From the NCBI GenBank assembly GCA_031119475.1, contig JAVHXV010000003.1, positions 186,001 to 250,000 on the forward strand: a DNA stretch of 64,000 nt, read 5' to 3'. The DNA is from Pedobacter sp. (GTDB taxonomy: Bacteria; Bacteroidota; Bacteroidia; Sphingobacteriales; Sphingobacteriaceae). The translations under genes were made by a program, and so were the position numbers. The stretch's first letter is position 1. Every line of letters starts with the position of its first letter. This document shows, piece by piece, positions 1 to 7,419 of the stretch. The notes beneath the pieces were generated by a model. It had not been told where the DNA came from. It worked only from the letters and a program-made list of their open reading frames with translations, and made no database searches.

Positions 1-142
1 CAAACTGTTGTTTGGAAAAAGCCTTCAGGCCTTCTTCTCCATCGGTACAGAGTACGACGTCAAATTTTCCCTTCAGTTGAAGGTAGTCTTGTAAAAGCAG
101 CCCCAGGTTCGGATCGTCTTCTACCAATAAGATCTTTTTCAT
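1..142 (-). CDS. Response regulator, receiver domain (partial, runs off the window)
   Basis: Only the first 47 residues are in the window. The N-terminus starts MKKILLVEDDPNLGLLLQDY, which is the beta1 strand and acidic pocket (E-D-D) of a CheY-type receiver domain. The phospho-acceptor Asp and the output domain lie beyond position 1. The start codon overlaps the stop of the upstream sensor kinase by 4 bp (ATGA at 139-142), so the two are translationally coupled and very probably a cognate pair. An OmpR/PhoB-type DNA-binding output would be usual for such pairs, but it cannot be seen here. Confidence 0.9.
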   Translation of the reverse strand, partial: MKKILLVEDDPNLGLLLQDYLQLKGKFDVVLCTDGEEGLKAFSKQQF

Positions 143-1983
143 CTGTGTAATTTTAATGGCAAACTCACTTCAAAAGTAGTTCCCTTGTCCTTTTCGCTAT
201 TTACTTTTATGCTTCCGCCCATTTCCTGTACAATGTCCTGCACATAGTTCAGTCCGAGACCAAAGCCCTTCACATCGTGCAGATTGCCTGTTGGTACCCG
301 ATAAAACTGGTCGAAGATGCGTTTGGTTTGTTCTTTTGTCATCCCGATACCTTCGTCCTTTATTTTCAAGAAAAAATACTTCTGGCTATTTCCCGTGGTA
401 ATCTTGATCTTGGGCGTGCCCAGACTATATTTATTTGCGTTGTCGATCAGGTTATAGATTACGTTAGACAGATGGAGTTCATCGCCCATCACGGTATCTT
501 TTGGGGCCTGGAGCTCAAGTACAACCTCGGCATTTCTTTTTTGAAGTTGAAGGTCCATGCTGTCTACCACGGCAACAACGAGGTCATTGAGCTTAACTGG
601 ATTCGACTCCAGTTTAATTTCTTTCTTCTCGAGACGTGCTACGCTCAATACACGTTCGATGTGGTTGCCGAGCCTTACATTTTCGTCGTAGATAATTCCC
701 GCCAGCCGATTGATCCTAGATTTGTCATTGGCCACTTCGGGATCTTTCAGTGCCTCGCTGGCGATCATGATGGTAGCTACCGGTGTCTTAAACTCATGGG
801 TCATGTTATTGATAAAATCGGTCTTCATTTCCGATAGTTTTTTCTGCCTGATGATAGCCAGGATGGTATAGGCGAAAATAAAAATGAGCACCAGGAGCAA
901 TCCCGCCGAGGAGGCCAGCGTAGCAGACATATTATCGATGATCAGCGTGTTCTTTTTTGGGAAATAGATGTATAACATCCCCGGATCCCGGATGACATCC
1001 TTATTGAAAAGCGGAAAGCGATAGACATTTTTTGGCAAGATCTCTTTCTCCGAATTGGACACTTGTTGGTAGATCAATGAATCCTTATTGGCCAATTTTA
1101 CCCAAAAATCGAAATCGGTATTGATGTTCTTGTTGAGCAGTTCGCTCTTGATCAGGCTGCCCAGTTTGTCCCTGCTCGGAATCCGATTGATCAATGGAAC
1201 GTCCTTGTTCTCGATTTCCTTAGCCACATCCTGGATCAGGTTCAGGCTTCCGTCACTGAGAAGATTGGCGGTATCGGCATAAAGACGGGCCAGTTCCATC
1301 TGGTATTTACGTTCGGCCTTTGCATTTTCGACCTTGAACTTTGCCATCAGATCTGGATCCAAACTTGGGAAAGAAATCAGCTGGGGCAGTCCATTCTCCG
1401 GACTAAAAGCCAGATACCTGATCGAATCGGGAAGATTGCCGATCTGCAGTTCGAGCTTTTTCTTGGGCACCATAGACCTGATGCTCCTCTGGATAACCTT
1501 GCCGGTCATCGGATCTTTGATATCTTCGACCACCATGTCGATCTGGTTGGCCTTATTGGCAGGATTTGGATTGGAATAGGCTTTAAACCTTTCTTCGCTG
1601 ATCATTTCTGGCCTGATGTAGGTTTCCCTGATCACGCTGTCCTGAAAATTTAGGTAATTGATGATCTGGATCTGCTGCCTTCTTTTGCGTGCTTCTTCAT
1701 TTTCACGATATTTTACCCGAAAGGTAACAATGGTATCGGTCTGGCTTTTGATGTCGTGCTCTTTTTTGACCTTGTTCTCGAAATCTTTTCGGTTGATGTG
1801 CACAACCGCATTCCGACGCTGCACCTTTCCGACAACGTCACTTAGCGCCTGGTTTACATCCTGCTCAAAAAGCTGGGAGTTTAGTTTGTAGGATTCCCTG
1901 ATGTAATACAGTTGCATTACAAAGACACCCAGCAGCGCAAGTGTCATCAAGGCAGTTATTAACCAAAGGCTCCGTTTTTTCAC
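139..1983 (-). CDS. Two-component sensor histidine kinase, membrane-bound
   Basis: A 614-residue inner-membrane kinase. It has an N-terminal membrane segment (about residues 7-28), a long extracytoplasmic region of about 320 residues without a recognised sensor domain, and a second membrane segment (about 352-375). The HisKA H-box is NNMTHEFKTP with phospho-acceptor His396. HATPase motifs follow: N-box NVIYNLIDNANKY, G1 DEGIGM and G2 GFGLGLNYV. There is no HAMP domain. The start is GTG: an in-frame TAA lies two codons upstream, and the only alternative is the internal Met13. It is translationally coupled to the response regulator that follows. The signal sensed is unknown. Confidence 0.93.
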   Translation of the reverse strand: MKKRSLWLITALMTLALLGVFVMQLYYIRESYKLNSQLFEQDVNQALSDVVGKVQRRNAVVHINRKDFENKVKKEHDIKSQTDTIVTFRVKYRENEEARKRRQQIQIINYLNFQDSVIRETYIRPEMISEERFKAYSNPNPANKANQIDMVVEDIKDPMTGKVIQRSIRSMVPKKKLELQIGNLPDSIRYLAFSPENGLPQLISFPSLDPDLMAKFKVENAKAERKYQMELARLYADTANLLSDGSLNLIQDVAKEIENKDVPLINRIPSRDKLGSLIKSELLNKNINTDFDFWVKLANKDSLIYQQVSNSEKEILPKNVYRFPLFNKDVIRDPGMLYIYFPKKNTLIIDNMSATLASSAGLLLVLIFIFAYTILAIIRQKKLSEMKTDFINNMTHEFKTPVATIMIASEALKDPEVANDKSRINRLAGIIYDENVRLGNHIERVLSVARLEKKEIKLESNPVKLNDLVVAVVDSMDLQLQKRNAEVVLELQAPKDTVMGDELHLSNVIYNLIDNANKYSLGTPKIKITTGNSQKYFFLKIKDEGIGMTKEQTKRIFDQFYRVPTGNLHDVKGFGLGLNYVQDIVQEMGGSIKVNSEKDKGTTFEVSLPLKLHR

Positions 1984-2146
1984 CCTTTAATCGAGTTAAA
2001 TAGTGGCCGAAACCATGTCCAGTTGGGCATAGCTTCGACATCTTTTCCAAAAATAAGGAACAAACACAGGAGTAGGCCTTGTTTTAACACTTTTTAACAT
2101 GCTTGCTTCGGCATTATCGAACAAAAATCGACAACAAGTCGTATTT

Positions 2147-2178
2147 AAAAAAAAGCCCCAAAGTTTGAACTTCGGGGC
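2147..2178 (-). terminator. Rho-independent terminator of the DUF3127 gene
   Basis: An 11-bp stem (GCCCCAAAGTT / AACTTCGGGGC, one mismatch) with a TG loop at 2155-2178. On the minus strand it is followed by an eight-base U-tract (A-run at 2147-2154). It lies just after the stop of the gene at 2207-2569. Confidence 0.85.
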
Positions 2179-2206
2179 GTTATACTAATTGTTTTTTAAA
2201 AAAGCA

Positions 2207-2569
2207 CTAGAATGGAAGATCATCTTCTTCCGCAGGGGCATTCAGATCAACCGGTGGCGCATATTGTGGCGCCGCCGCACCTGCAGTATTGGTCAGGGCA
2301 GTTAAACGCCATACGACCAAGCTGTTGAAATAAGAGGTTACACCTTCTTTGTTGGTCCATGGACGGCCACGTAGGTTAAAGGAAACCTCAACCTCATCAC
2401 CAGGCTTCAGTGTATCAAACAATGCGGTCTTGTCTTGTAAAGCCTCAAACCTGATGTACTCAGGATAGGTTGGATTTTCTGCGTATTCTATAATCAGATC
2501 ACGTTTTTTAAACGTTTCGCTTACCTGTTGTATTGCACCGATCTCGTGCACCTTGCCTTTAATTTCCAT
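2207..2569 (-). CDS. DUF3127 protein, OB-fold SSB-like
   Basis: A 120-residue protein of the Bacteroidota DUF3127 family, recognised from MEIKGKVHEIGAIQQVS near the start and LKPGDEVEVSFNLRGRPW in the middle. Family members are predicted to adopt an OB fold. Residues 98-113 form an Ala/Pro-rich linker and the chain ends in EEDDLPF. This closely resembles the acidic DDxPF tip of bacterial single-stranded DNA-binding protein, which recruits repair and replication partners. I infer nucleic-acid binding; no function is established from the sequence. It is a single gene with its own terminator. Confidence 0.8.
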   Translation of the reverse strand: MEIKGKVHEIGAIQQVSETFKKRDLIIEYAENPTYPEYIRFEALQDKTALFDTLKPGDEVEVSFNLRGRPWTNKEGVTSYFNSLVVWRLTALTNTAGAAAPQYAPPVDLNAPAEEDDLPF

Positions 2570-2741
2570 TTCAAACTGTATTTATACAAAACCAAATCTC
2601 TTAAAATTTTGTGGGATAATATCTATTTGTCACCCATAAGTTTTCCACACACAATATCAGTTAATTTATAGAAAGAACAACGAGAAAAATTAACTTTTGA
2701 CGATGAAGGTCATCCCATCGCCAACCTTTCCTTTTTATTGG

Positions 2742-2749
2742 TAACTTTG
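2742..2749 (+). promoter_or_regulatory. Bacteroidota -7 promoter box (TAACTTTG)
   Basis: A perfect match to TAnnTTTG, ending 7 nt before the ATG of the RNA methyltransferase gene. No -33 TTG is found at the usual 17-23 nt spacing. The position implies a leaderless or almost leaderless mRNA. Confidence 0.6.
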
Positions 2750-2756
2750 TCGTCCT

Positions 2757-3950
2757 ATGATACCTGTTTTCCAAACCAAGAGTAAGGTGATCATCACCTG
2801 TAACAAACGGCTTTCTCCCTATCTGCAAGAGGAGGTACAAGCTTTGGGCTATTCGATCGAGCGGGCCTTTCCCACGGGTGTGGAACTGAACATCACCCTG
2901 AACGAATGCATCAAGCTCAACCTGAACCTGCGTTGTGCCAGTCAGGTGCTCTACCAGATCGAACACTTTAAGGCCAATACGCCCGACGACCTCTATCAGG
3001 CTGTTGTGGGCATGGAATGGGAGGCATTGATCGATTTTACAGGTTATTTCTCCGTTACCTCGAATGTAGACAATCCAAACATCACCACTCCGCTGTTTGC
3101 CAACCTTAAAGTTAAGGATGCCATTGTAGACAGGATCAAGGAAAAAAAAGGGATCAGGCCCAATTCTGGTGCCGAAGCGAATAAAACAGTCATCCACCTC
3201 TATTGGAAAGATAGTGAGGCCGATATTTTTATCGACACCAGCGGCGAAACATTGGCCAAGCATGGATACAGGAAAATTCCGGGCAAAGCGCCCATGCTTG
3301 AAGCCTTGGCGGCCAGTGTAGTGATGGCCACAAAGTGGGACCAGCGTTCGCCATTTGTCAATCCGATGTGCGGTTCGGGCACATTGGCCATCGAAGCCGC
3401 TTTATTGGCTACCAACCGTCGTCCGGGCCTGTTCAGGATGAACTATGGTTTTATGCACATTATGGGCTATGAAGAAGAGGTCTTTTTTGCAGAACGCAGG
3501 TTATTAAAGGATCAGGTGATCAAACAGACCGACCTGAAAATTATTGCAAGCGATATTTCGGAGGATGCGATTGATGTAAGTCGGAAAAATGCAAAAACCG
3601 CAGGGGTAGATACGCTGATCGACTTTCAGGTCTGCGATTTTGAGGAAACAGTAGTGCCGGAAGAGGTGCAGGGCGTTGTTGTTTTTAATCCCGAATACGG
3701 TGAGCGGTTGGGCGTGCACAGCAAGCTCGAAATTACCTACAAGCGTATGGGCGATTTCATGAAGAAGAAATGTAAGGGCTATTATGGCTATATTTTTACC
3801 GGAAATCCAGACCTCGCCAAAAAGATTGGGCTCAAAGCCGACCGAAAAATCGAGTTCTACAATGGCAAATTAGATTGTAGGCTATTTGAGTATGAGCTTT
3901 ACGATGGCTCCAAAAGACCCGATGAAGAAAGGCCAAAACCTAGGTCTTAA
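2757..3950 (+). CDS. THUMP-domain class I RNA methyltransferase (RlmL N-terminal/YpsC-like)
   Basis: A 397-residue cytoplasmic SAM-dependent methyltransferase predicted to make m2G in 23S rRNA. An N-terminal ferredoxin-like plus THUMP region (about 1-165) precedes the Rossmann catalytic domain. SAM motif I is NPMCGSGTLAIEAALLA (about residue 202 on). The catalytic motif IV reads NPEYGERLG, where the RlmL/YpsC type usually has NPPYGER, so one Pro is Glu. The length matches stand-alone Bacteroidota and Firmicutes homologues rather than the bifunctional proteobacterial RlmKL. The exact target guanosine cannot be read from the sequence. Confidence 0.88.
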   Translation: MIPVFQTKSKVIITCNKRLSPYLQEEVQALGYSIERAFPTGVELNITLNECIKLNLNLRCASQVLYQIEHFKANTPDDLYQAVVGMEWEALIDFTGYFSVTSNVDNPNITTPLFANLKVKDAIVDRIKEKKGIRPNSGAEANKTVIHLYWKDSEADIFIDTSGETLAKHGYRKIPGKAPMLEALAASVVMATKWDQRSPFVNPMCGSGTLAIEAALLATNRRPGLFRMNYGFMHIMGYEEEVFFAERRLLKDQVIKQTDLKIIASDISEDAIDVSRKNAKTAGVDTLIDFQVCDFEETVVPEEVQGVVVFNPEYGERLGVHSKLEITYKRMGDFMKKKCKGYYGYIFTGNPDLAKKIGLKADRKIEFYNGKLDCRLFEYELYDGSKRPDEERPKPRS

Positions 3951-4021
3951 CGCCAAATTATCAGCTTCTTAAAACCGATTATCTATTTGATTCGTTTATA
4001 GGGTACATCAACCTAAAAAAA

Positions 4022-4279
4022 ATGAAAGATAAAGTTAAAGAAGAGGTGAGGGCCGTGGCGGCCAACGTAAGGAAGGTAAGGGAATTTAGGAATTATACGC
4101 AGGATTATCTGGCCGCAAAACTGGAGATCTCTCAAAATGCCTATAGCAAGATTGAACTGGGCTATAGCAAGATTACCTTAGACCGTCTATTTCACATTGC
4201 GCAGATATTGGAGGTTGAGGTGACCCAACTCCTTTATTTCAATTCCGCTGACTTCGAAAGAACAAGCAGGTTCGCATAG
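4022..4279 (+). CDS. XRE-family helix-turn-helix regulator, small
   Basis: An 85-residue single-domain DNA-binding protein. The Cro/CI-type HTH spans about residues 12-68, with NVRKVREFRNYTQDYLAAKL and the recognition-helix region ISQNAYSKIELGYSKI. There is no effector domain. Such small HTH proteins often autoregulate or control a neighbour; the next gene (HD hydrolase) begins 63 bp downstream on the same strand, but no functional link is shown. A perfect DnaA-box 9-mer (TTATCCACA, 4283-4291) lies in the gap and is probably coincidental. Confidence 0.85.
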   Translation: MKDKVKEEVRAVAANVRKVREFRNYTQDYLAAKLEISQNAYSKIELGYSKITLDRLFHIAQILEVEVTQLLYFNSADFERTSRFA

Positions 4280-4342
4280 GACTTATCCACATTATTAAAT
4301 TTTCACCTGAATTCAGAATAAATTGCGGCATAATTAAATAAG

Positions 4343-4990
4343 ATGCAGCAATTTATCGATCAAACCATTTCTTTCGTCAAAAAAACATTGGCCAATGCCG
4401 AAGCCGGCCACGACTGGTTCCATATTGAGAGGGTATATCGCACTGCCCAGACCATTAATGCGATAGAAAAGGCCAATCCGTTAATCGTTGCATTAGCTGC
4501 ATTGCTGCACGATATTGCCGACAGTAAGTTTAACAATGGCGATGAAGACATTGGTCCACAAAAAGCAGGAAGTTTTTTACAGGAAATCGGTGTTGCCCCT
4601 GATGTGATTGTACACGTTCAGGAAATTATCAGAAACCTTTCTTTTAAGGCAAGTTTCGGTACGATCCATTATCGTTCCAAAGAATTGGATGTGGTTCAGG
4701 ATGCCGACCGCCTGGATGCCATCGGTGCGATAGGGATTGCCCGGGCCTTTACCTATGGCGGCTATAAAAATCGGGTAATGTATGATCCTACAATTGCGCC
4801 CAACCTAAACATGAGCAAAGCCGAATACAAACAGACCACCGCGCCAACGATCAATCATTTTTATGAAAAGTTGTTGCTATTGAAAGACCTGATGAAAACA
4901 GCAACCGGCAAGGAGATGGCCGAGCAACGCCATAATTTCATGCTCAGCTACCTTGACCAGTTTTTTGGGGAGTGGGAAGGTAAGCGATAG
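4343..4990 (+). CDS. HD-domain phosphohydrolase (YedJ-like)
   Basis: A 215-residue soluble HD-superfamily metal-dependent phosphohydrolase. The metal ligands are visible: His in HDWFHIERV (about 19-27), the HD doublet in AALLHDIADSKF (about 55-56) and the distal Asp in DADRLDAIGAIGIARAF (about 120). The YFRGG-like loop is FTYGGYKNR. E. coli YedJ/YpgQ-type members hydrolyse nucleotides or pyrophosphate, but the substrate here is not determined by sequence. No partner domain is present. Confidence 0.85.
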   Translation: MQQFIDQTISFVKKTLANAEAGHDWFHIERVYRTAQTINAIEKANPLIVALAALLHDIADSKFNNGDEDIGPQKAGSFLQEIGVAPDVIVHVQEIIRNLSFKASFGTIHYRSKELDVVQDADRLDAIGAIGIARAFTYGGYKNRVMYDPTIAPNLNMSKAEYKQTTAPTINHFYEKLLLLKDLMKTATGKEMAEQRHNFMLSYLDQFFGEWEGKR

Positions 4991-5201
4991 ACTTTGACAA
5001 TCTCCCCCGCCCTAAATTGCCTTTCTGGTTTGAAATACAGGTTTTAGCGTAAAACCCTGAACAAAGACTTTGACAAAGTCCCCACCCTAAAGAAAGACTT
5101 TTTTACCCCCCCCTTTGACAATTTCCACTGGTCTAAACGGCATTACAATTAAGGAAATGGCTGTTCAGTGCAAAAACCCTTGCAAACACTTTGACAAAGT
5201 C
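4991..5201 (+). repeat. Intergenic repeat array built on CTTTGACAA
   Basis: Four copies of CTTTGACAA start at 4992, 5068, 5113 and 5189, giving spacings of 76, 45 and 76 bp. The two 76-bp units are diverged copies of each other: both share CTTTGACAAnnTCC, then CTAAA about 20 nt in, and end with AAACCCTnn(A/C)AAA before the next core. Copies 2 and 4 extend to the near-palindrome GACTTTGACAAAGTC. No coding potential is seen. The array fills most of the 287-bp gap upstream of the radical SAM gene. It may be a REP/BIME-like element. Confidence 0.65.
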
Positions 5202-5252
5202 AAGCAAACATCACAGTTGTTCTTTTTGCTAATTATTTTAGTGCATTATTGC

Positions 5253-5260
5253 TATTTTTG
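5253..5260 (+). promoter_or_regulatory. -7 promoter box (TATTTTTG) of the radical SAM operon
   Basis: A perfect TAnnTTTG match ending 17 nt before the ATG at 5278. A TTTTTG (5223-5228) lies 24 nt upstream, slightly beyond the usual 17-23 nt window for the -33 element. Confidence 0.5.
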
Positions 5261-5277
5261 TTAGTAAATTATTCTGT

Positions 5278-6534
5278 ATGTCTGATCGTTTAATTCAAAA
5301 GTTAAATATCCTTGCCGATGCCGCTAAATATGACGTTTCTTGTTCTTCCAGCGGCAGTGATCGGAAAAATACCAATAAAGGTTTGGGAAACGGGCATCAT
5401 TCTGGCATCTGCCATACCTATACTGAAGATGGGCGCTGTGTTTCGCTCCTAAAAATCTTGTTGACCAACCATTGCATTTTTGACTGTGCCTATTGTGTAT
5501 CCAGAAAAAGCAACGACATTGAGCGTGCCGCATTTACGGTAAATGAAGTGGTAGAACTGACCATGAACTTTTACCGAAGAAATTATATCGAAGGTCTATT
5601 TTTAAGTTCTGGCATTTTTAAAAATGCAGATTTTACCATGGAACGGCTATTGAGGGTGGTGAAAAAATTAAGGCTGGAAGAGAATTATAATGGTTACATC
5701 CACCTCAAAACCATTCCAGGCGCCAGCGAAGAGCTGATCAAGGAGGCTGGCCTATATGCCGACCGCATGAGCATTAACCTAGAGATGCCTACCGAAGCGG
5801 GATTAAAACTTTTGGCCCCCGAAAAAAGCCATCAAGAGGTCATTAGCCCGCTAAAATATGTACAGCAGCAGATTGTGCAGTTCACCGATGAAAAACGGTT
5901 GATCAAGCATGTGCCAAAATTCGTTCCAGCAGGGCAGAGCACCCAGATGGTGGTCGGCGCGACACCTGAGACCGATAAGGAAATTATGCATACCGCCGCC
6001 GCTTTTTACAAGAATTTTTCGTTAAAACGGGTCTATTATTCTGGTTACATTCCCATAAGCAACGATACCAGGATGCCGATTTTAGGTTCTCAACCTCCTT
6101 TATTGAGAGAAAACAGGCTTTATCAGACAGATTGGCTCATGCGTTTTTATGGTTTTCATGTAAACGAACTGCTCAACGACGCCAATCCGCACCTTGATAT
6201 CGATGTTGATCCAAAACTGAGCTGGGCACTTAGAAACCTGCATCATTTTCCGGTCTGCCTGAACACTGCGCCCTACCGGATGATCTTGCGCATTCCAGGC
6301 ATTGGCGTGGCTTCTGCACAGAAGATTGTCCAGGCCAGAAAATTTGGGAAACTGCATCTCTACCAGGTCAAAAACCTGGGTATCGCCTATAGCAAAGCCA
6401 AGCATTTTATCAGGTGTGTCGATTCGCCATTTGAGCTTAAATCTTTTCAGGCCGCCCAGATCAAGGCTTTTATTTTGGCCGAAAGCCAAAGTAAATACCT
6501 GAAAACAGACCATCGTCAATTGATTCTCTTCTGA
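5278..6534 (+). CDS. Radical SAM protein, putative DNA modification/repair family (TIGR03916-like)
   Basis: A 418-residue protein with a radical SAM [4Fe-4S] motif of the form CX3CX2C (NHCIFDCAYC, Cys about 68, 72, 75). An extra Cys-containing segment lies before it (GICHTYTEDGRC). The C-terminus holds a helix-hairpin-helix-like segment (ILRIPGIGVASAQKIVQARK, about 336-355), which is a DNA-backbone-binding motif. From family memory this is the radical SAM protein linked to uracil-DNA glycosylase-family proteins, and the next gene is its usual partner. The reaction is unknown; radical repair of a DNA base lesion is an inference. The first Met is supported by the -7 box 17 nt upstream. Confidence 0.85.
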   Translation: MSDRLIQKLNILADAAKYDVSCSSSGSDRKNTNKGLGNGHHSGICHTYTEDGRCVSLLKILLTNHCIFDCAYCVSRKSNDIERAAFTVNEVVELTMNFYRRNYIEGLFLSSGIFKNADFTMERLLRVVKKLRLEENYNGYIHLKTIPGASEELIKEAGLYADRMSINLEMPTEAGLKLLAPEKSHQEVISPLKYVQQQIVQFTDEKRLIKHVPKFVPAGQSTQMVVGATPETDKEIMHTAAAFYKNFSLKRVYYSGYIPISNDTRMPILGSQPPLLRENRLYQTDWLMRFYGFHVNELLNDANPHLDIDVDPKLSWALRNLHHFPVCLNTAPYRMILRIPGIGVASAQKIVQARKFGKLHLYQVKNLGIAYSKAKHFIRCVDSPFELKSFQAAQIKAFILAESQSKYLKTDHRQLILF

Positions 6535-6563
6535 TTTTTTTACCTGATTGAGCGTGTATAGAT

Positions 6564-7340
6564 TTGAAAACTTTAGACCATAAAACAATATACCTTTTTG
6601 ACGGTAGTTTGGAAGGACTACTTTCAGCAGTTTTTGAGTGGTTTGAACGCAAGCCGGGATCTATCCACTTGATGCCAGAAAAAATCTTTCAACCAGATGC
6701 CTTTGCTACCGTTTTTCAGGTACCAAACGATCGTGAAAAGGCTGGTCGCATCTGGAATGGCCTACAAAAAAGGCTCGATAAGAAATGGCTACGCAGGCTT
6801 TACTGTACCTATCTCTCCGAAAAACCTCAAGCATTTGCAGCGATTTTTCATTTTTGTTGCGCCATCTTTCAACAGGAAGTCGGCTACGAAAACAATTATG
6901 GCGACGAATACGTATTGGCCCTATCACAGATCGCAGTCAAAGTTGAACGTGAAAAACACCGAATGGAAGCCTTTATCCGCTTTCAGCAATTGGAAGATGG
7001 ACTATTCTATTGCGGGATTGATCCAGACTTCAACGTTTTGCCGCTGATCTTAAATCATTTTAAAAATCGCTATGCCGACCAAAAATGGCTTATTTACGAT
7101 CTTAGCAGAAATTATGGCCTTTATTATGACCTGAATAAGGTTGAAGAAGTTTCAATGGAACTGCACCCAGCCCTGTTGAAATCAAGCGCTGTTCCGGTTG
7201 AAGAAAAGGAGCAATTGTATGCGCAATTGTGGAAGGATTATTTCAGGAGCACGAATATTGTAGCAAGAAAAAATACCAAACTCCATGTTAAACATGTGCC
7301 CAAAAGATATTGGCGATATCTGACCGAAAAACAGATCTAG
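6564..7340 (+). CDS. DUF4130 protein (TIGR03915-like), partner of the radical SAM protein
   Basis: A 258-residue protein starting LKTLDHKTIYLFDGSLEGLL, the typical N-terminus of the family that in many bacteria is fused to, or next to, a uracil-DNA glycosylase. Here it ends after about 258 residues (HVKHVPKRYWRYLTEKQ) with no glycosylase domain. The start must be TTG: an in-frame TGA lies five codons upstream and the first ATG would remove the conserved YLFDGS segment. It lies 29 bp after the radical SAM gene on the same strand, so one transcription unit is likely. The role is presumed to be DNA lesion processing together with the radical SAM enzyme. Confidence 0.83.
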   Translation: MKTLDHKTIYLFDGSLEGLLSAVFEWFERKPGSIHLMPEKIFQPDAFATVFQVPNDREKAGRIWNGLQKRLDKKWLRRLYCTYLSEKPQAFAAIFHFCCAIFQQEVGYENNYGDEYVLALSQIAVKVEREKHRMEAFIRFQQLEDGLFYCGIDPDFNVLPLILNHFKNRYADQKWLIYDLSRNYGLYYDLNKVEEVSMELHPALLKSSAVPVEEKEQLYAQLWKDYFRSTNIVARKNTKLHVKHVPKRYWRYLTEKQI

Positions 7341-7381
7341 GTATAAATCCCAGTTCATTCCATCAGCCATTTGCCAAAGGC

Positions 7382-7415
7382 TTAACAATAACTTAACGAA
7401 GAATGCGTAATTTAG
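7382..7415 (+). promoter_or_regulatory. PhoP/PhoB-box-like operator and -7 box before the PhoR-like kinase
   Basis: Direct repeats TTAAC at 7382 and 7393 (11-bp period, TTAACAATAACTTAACG) match the layout of PhoP/PhoB boxes. A degenerate -7 box TAATTTAG lies at 7408-7415, 26 bp from the first repeat and 4 nt before the ATG. The same repeat and the same 26-bp spacing occur before the phosphate-transport operon at 8533. The box takes the place of a -33 element, as expected for an activated promoter. Confidence 0.6.
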
Positions 7416-7419
7416 GATC

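Noticed and set aside
277..837. A 186-codon open frame on the plus strand opposite the first sensor kinase
   Set aside because: It lies fully within a clear kinase gene, has no recognisable motif and reads as antisense. Similar antisense frames (2661-3263, 8680-9135, 26224-26880, 53215-53940, 55713-56333, 58037-58519) were rejected for the same reason.
4283..4291. A perfect DnaA box (TTATCCACA), possible replication origin
   Set aside because: It is a single box with no cluster and no dnaA, dnaN or gidA nearby. Another copy occurs by chance inside prfA (about 20504).
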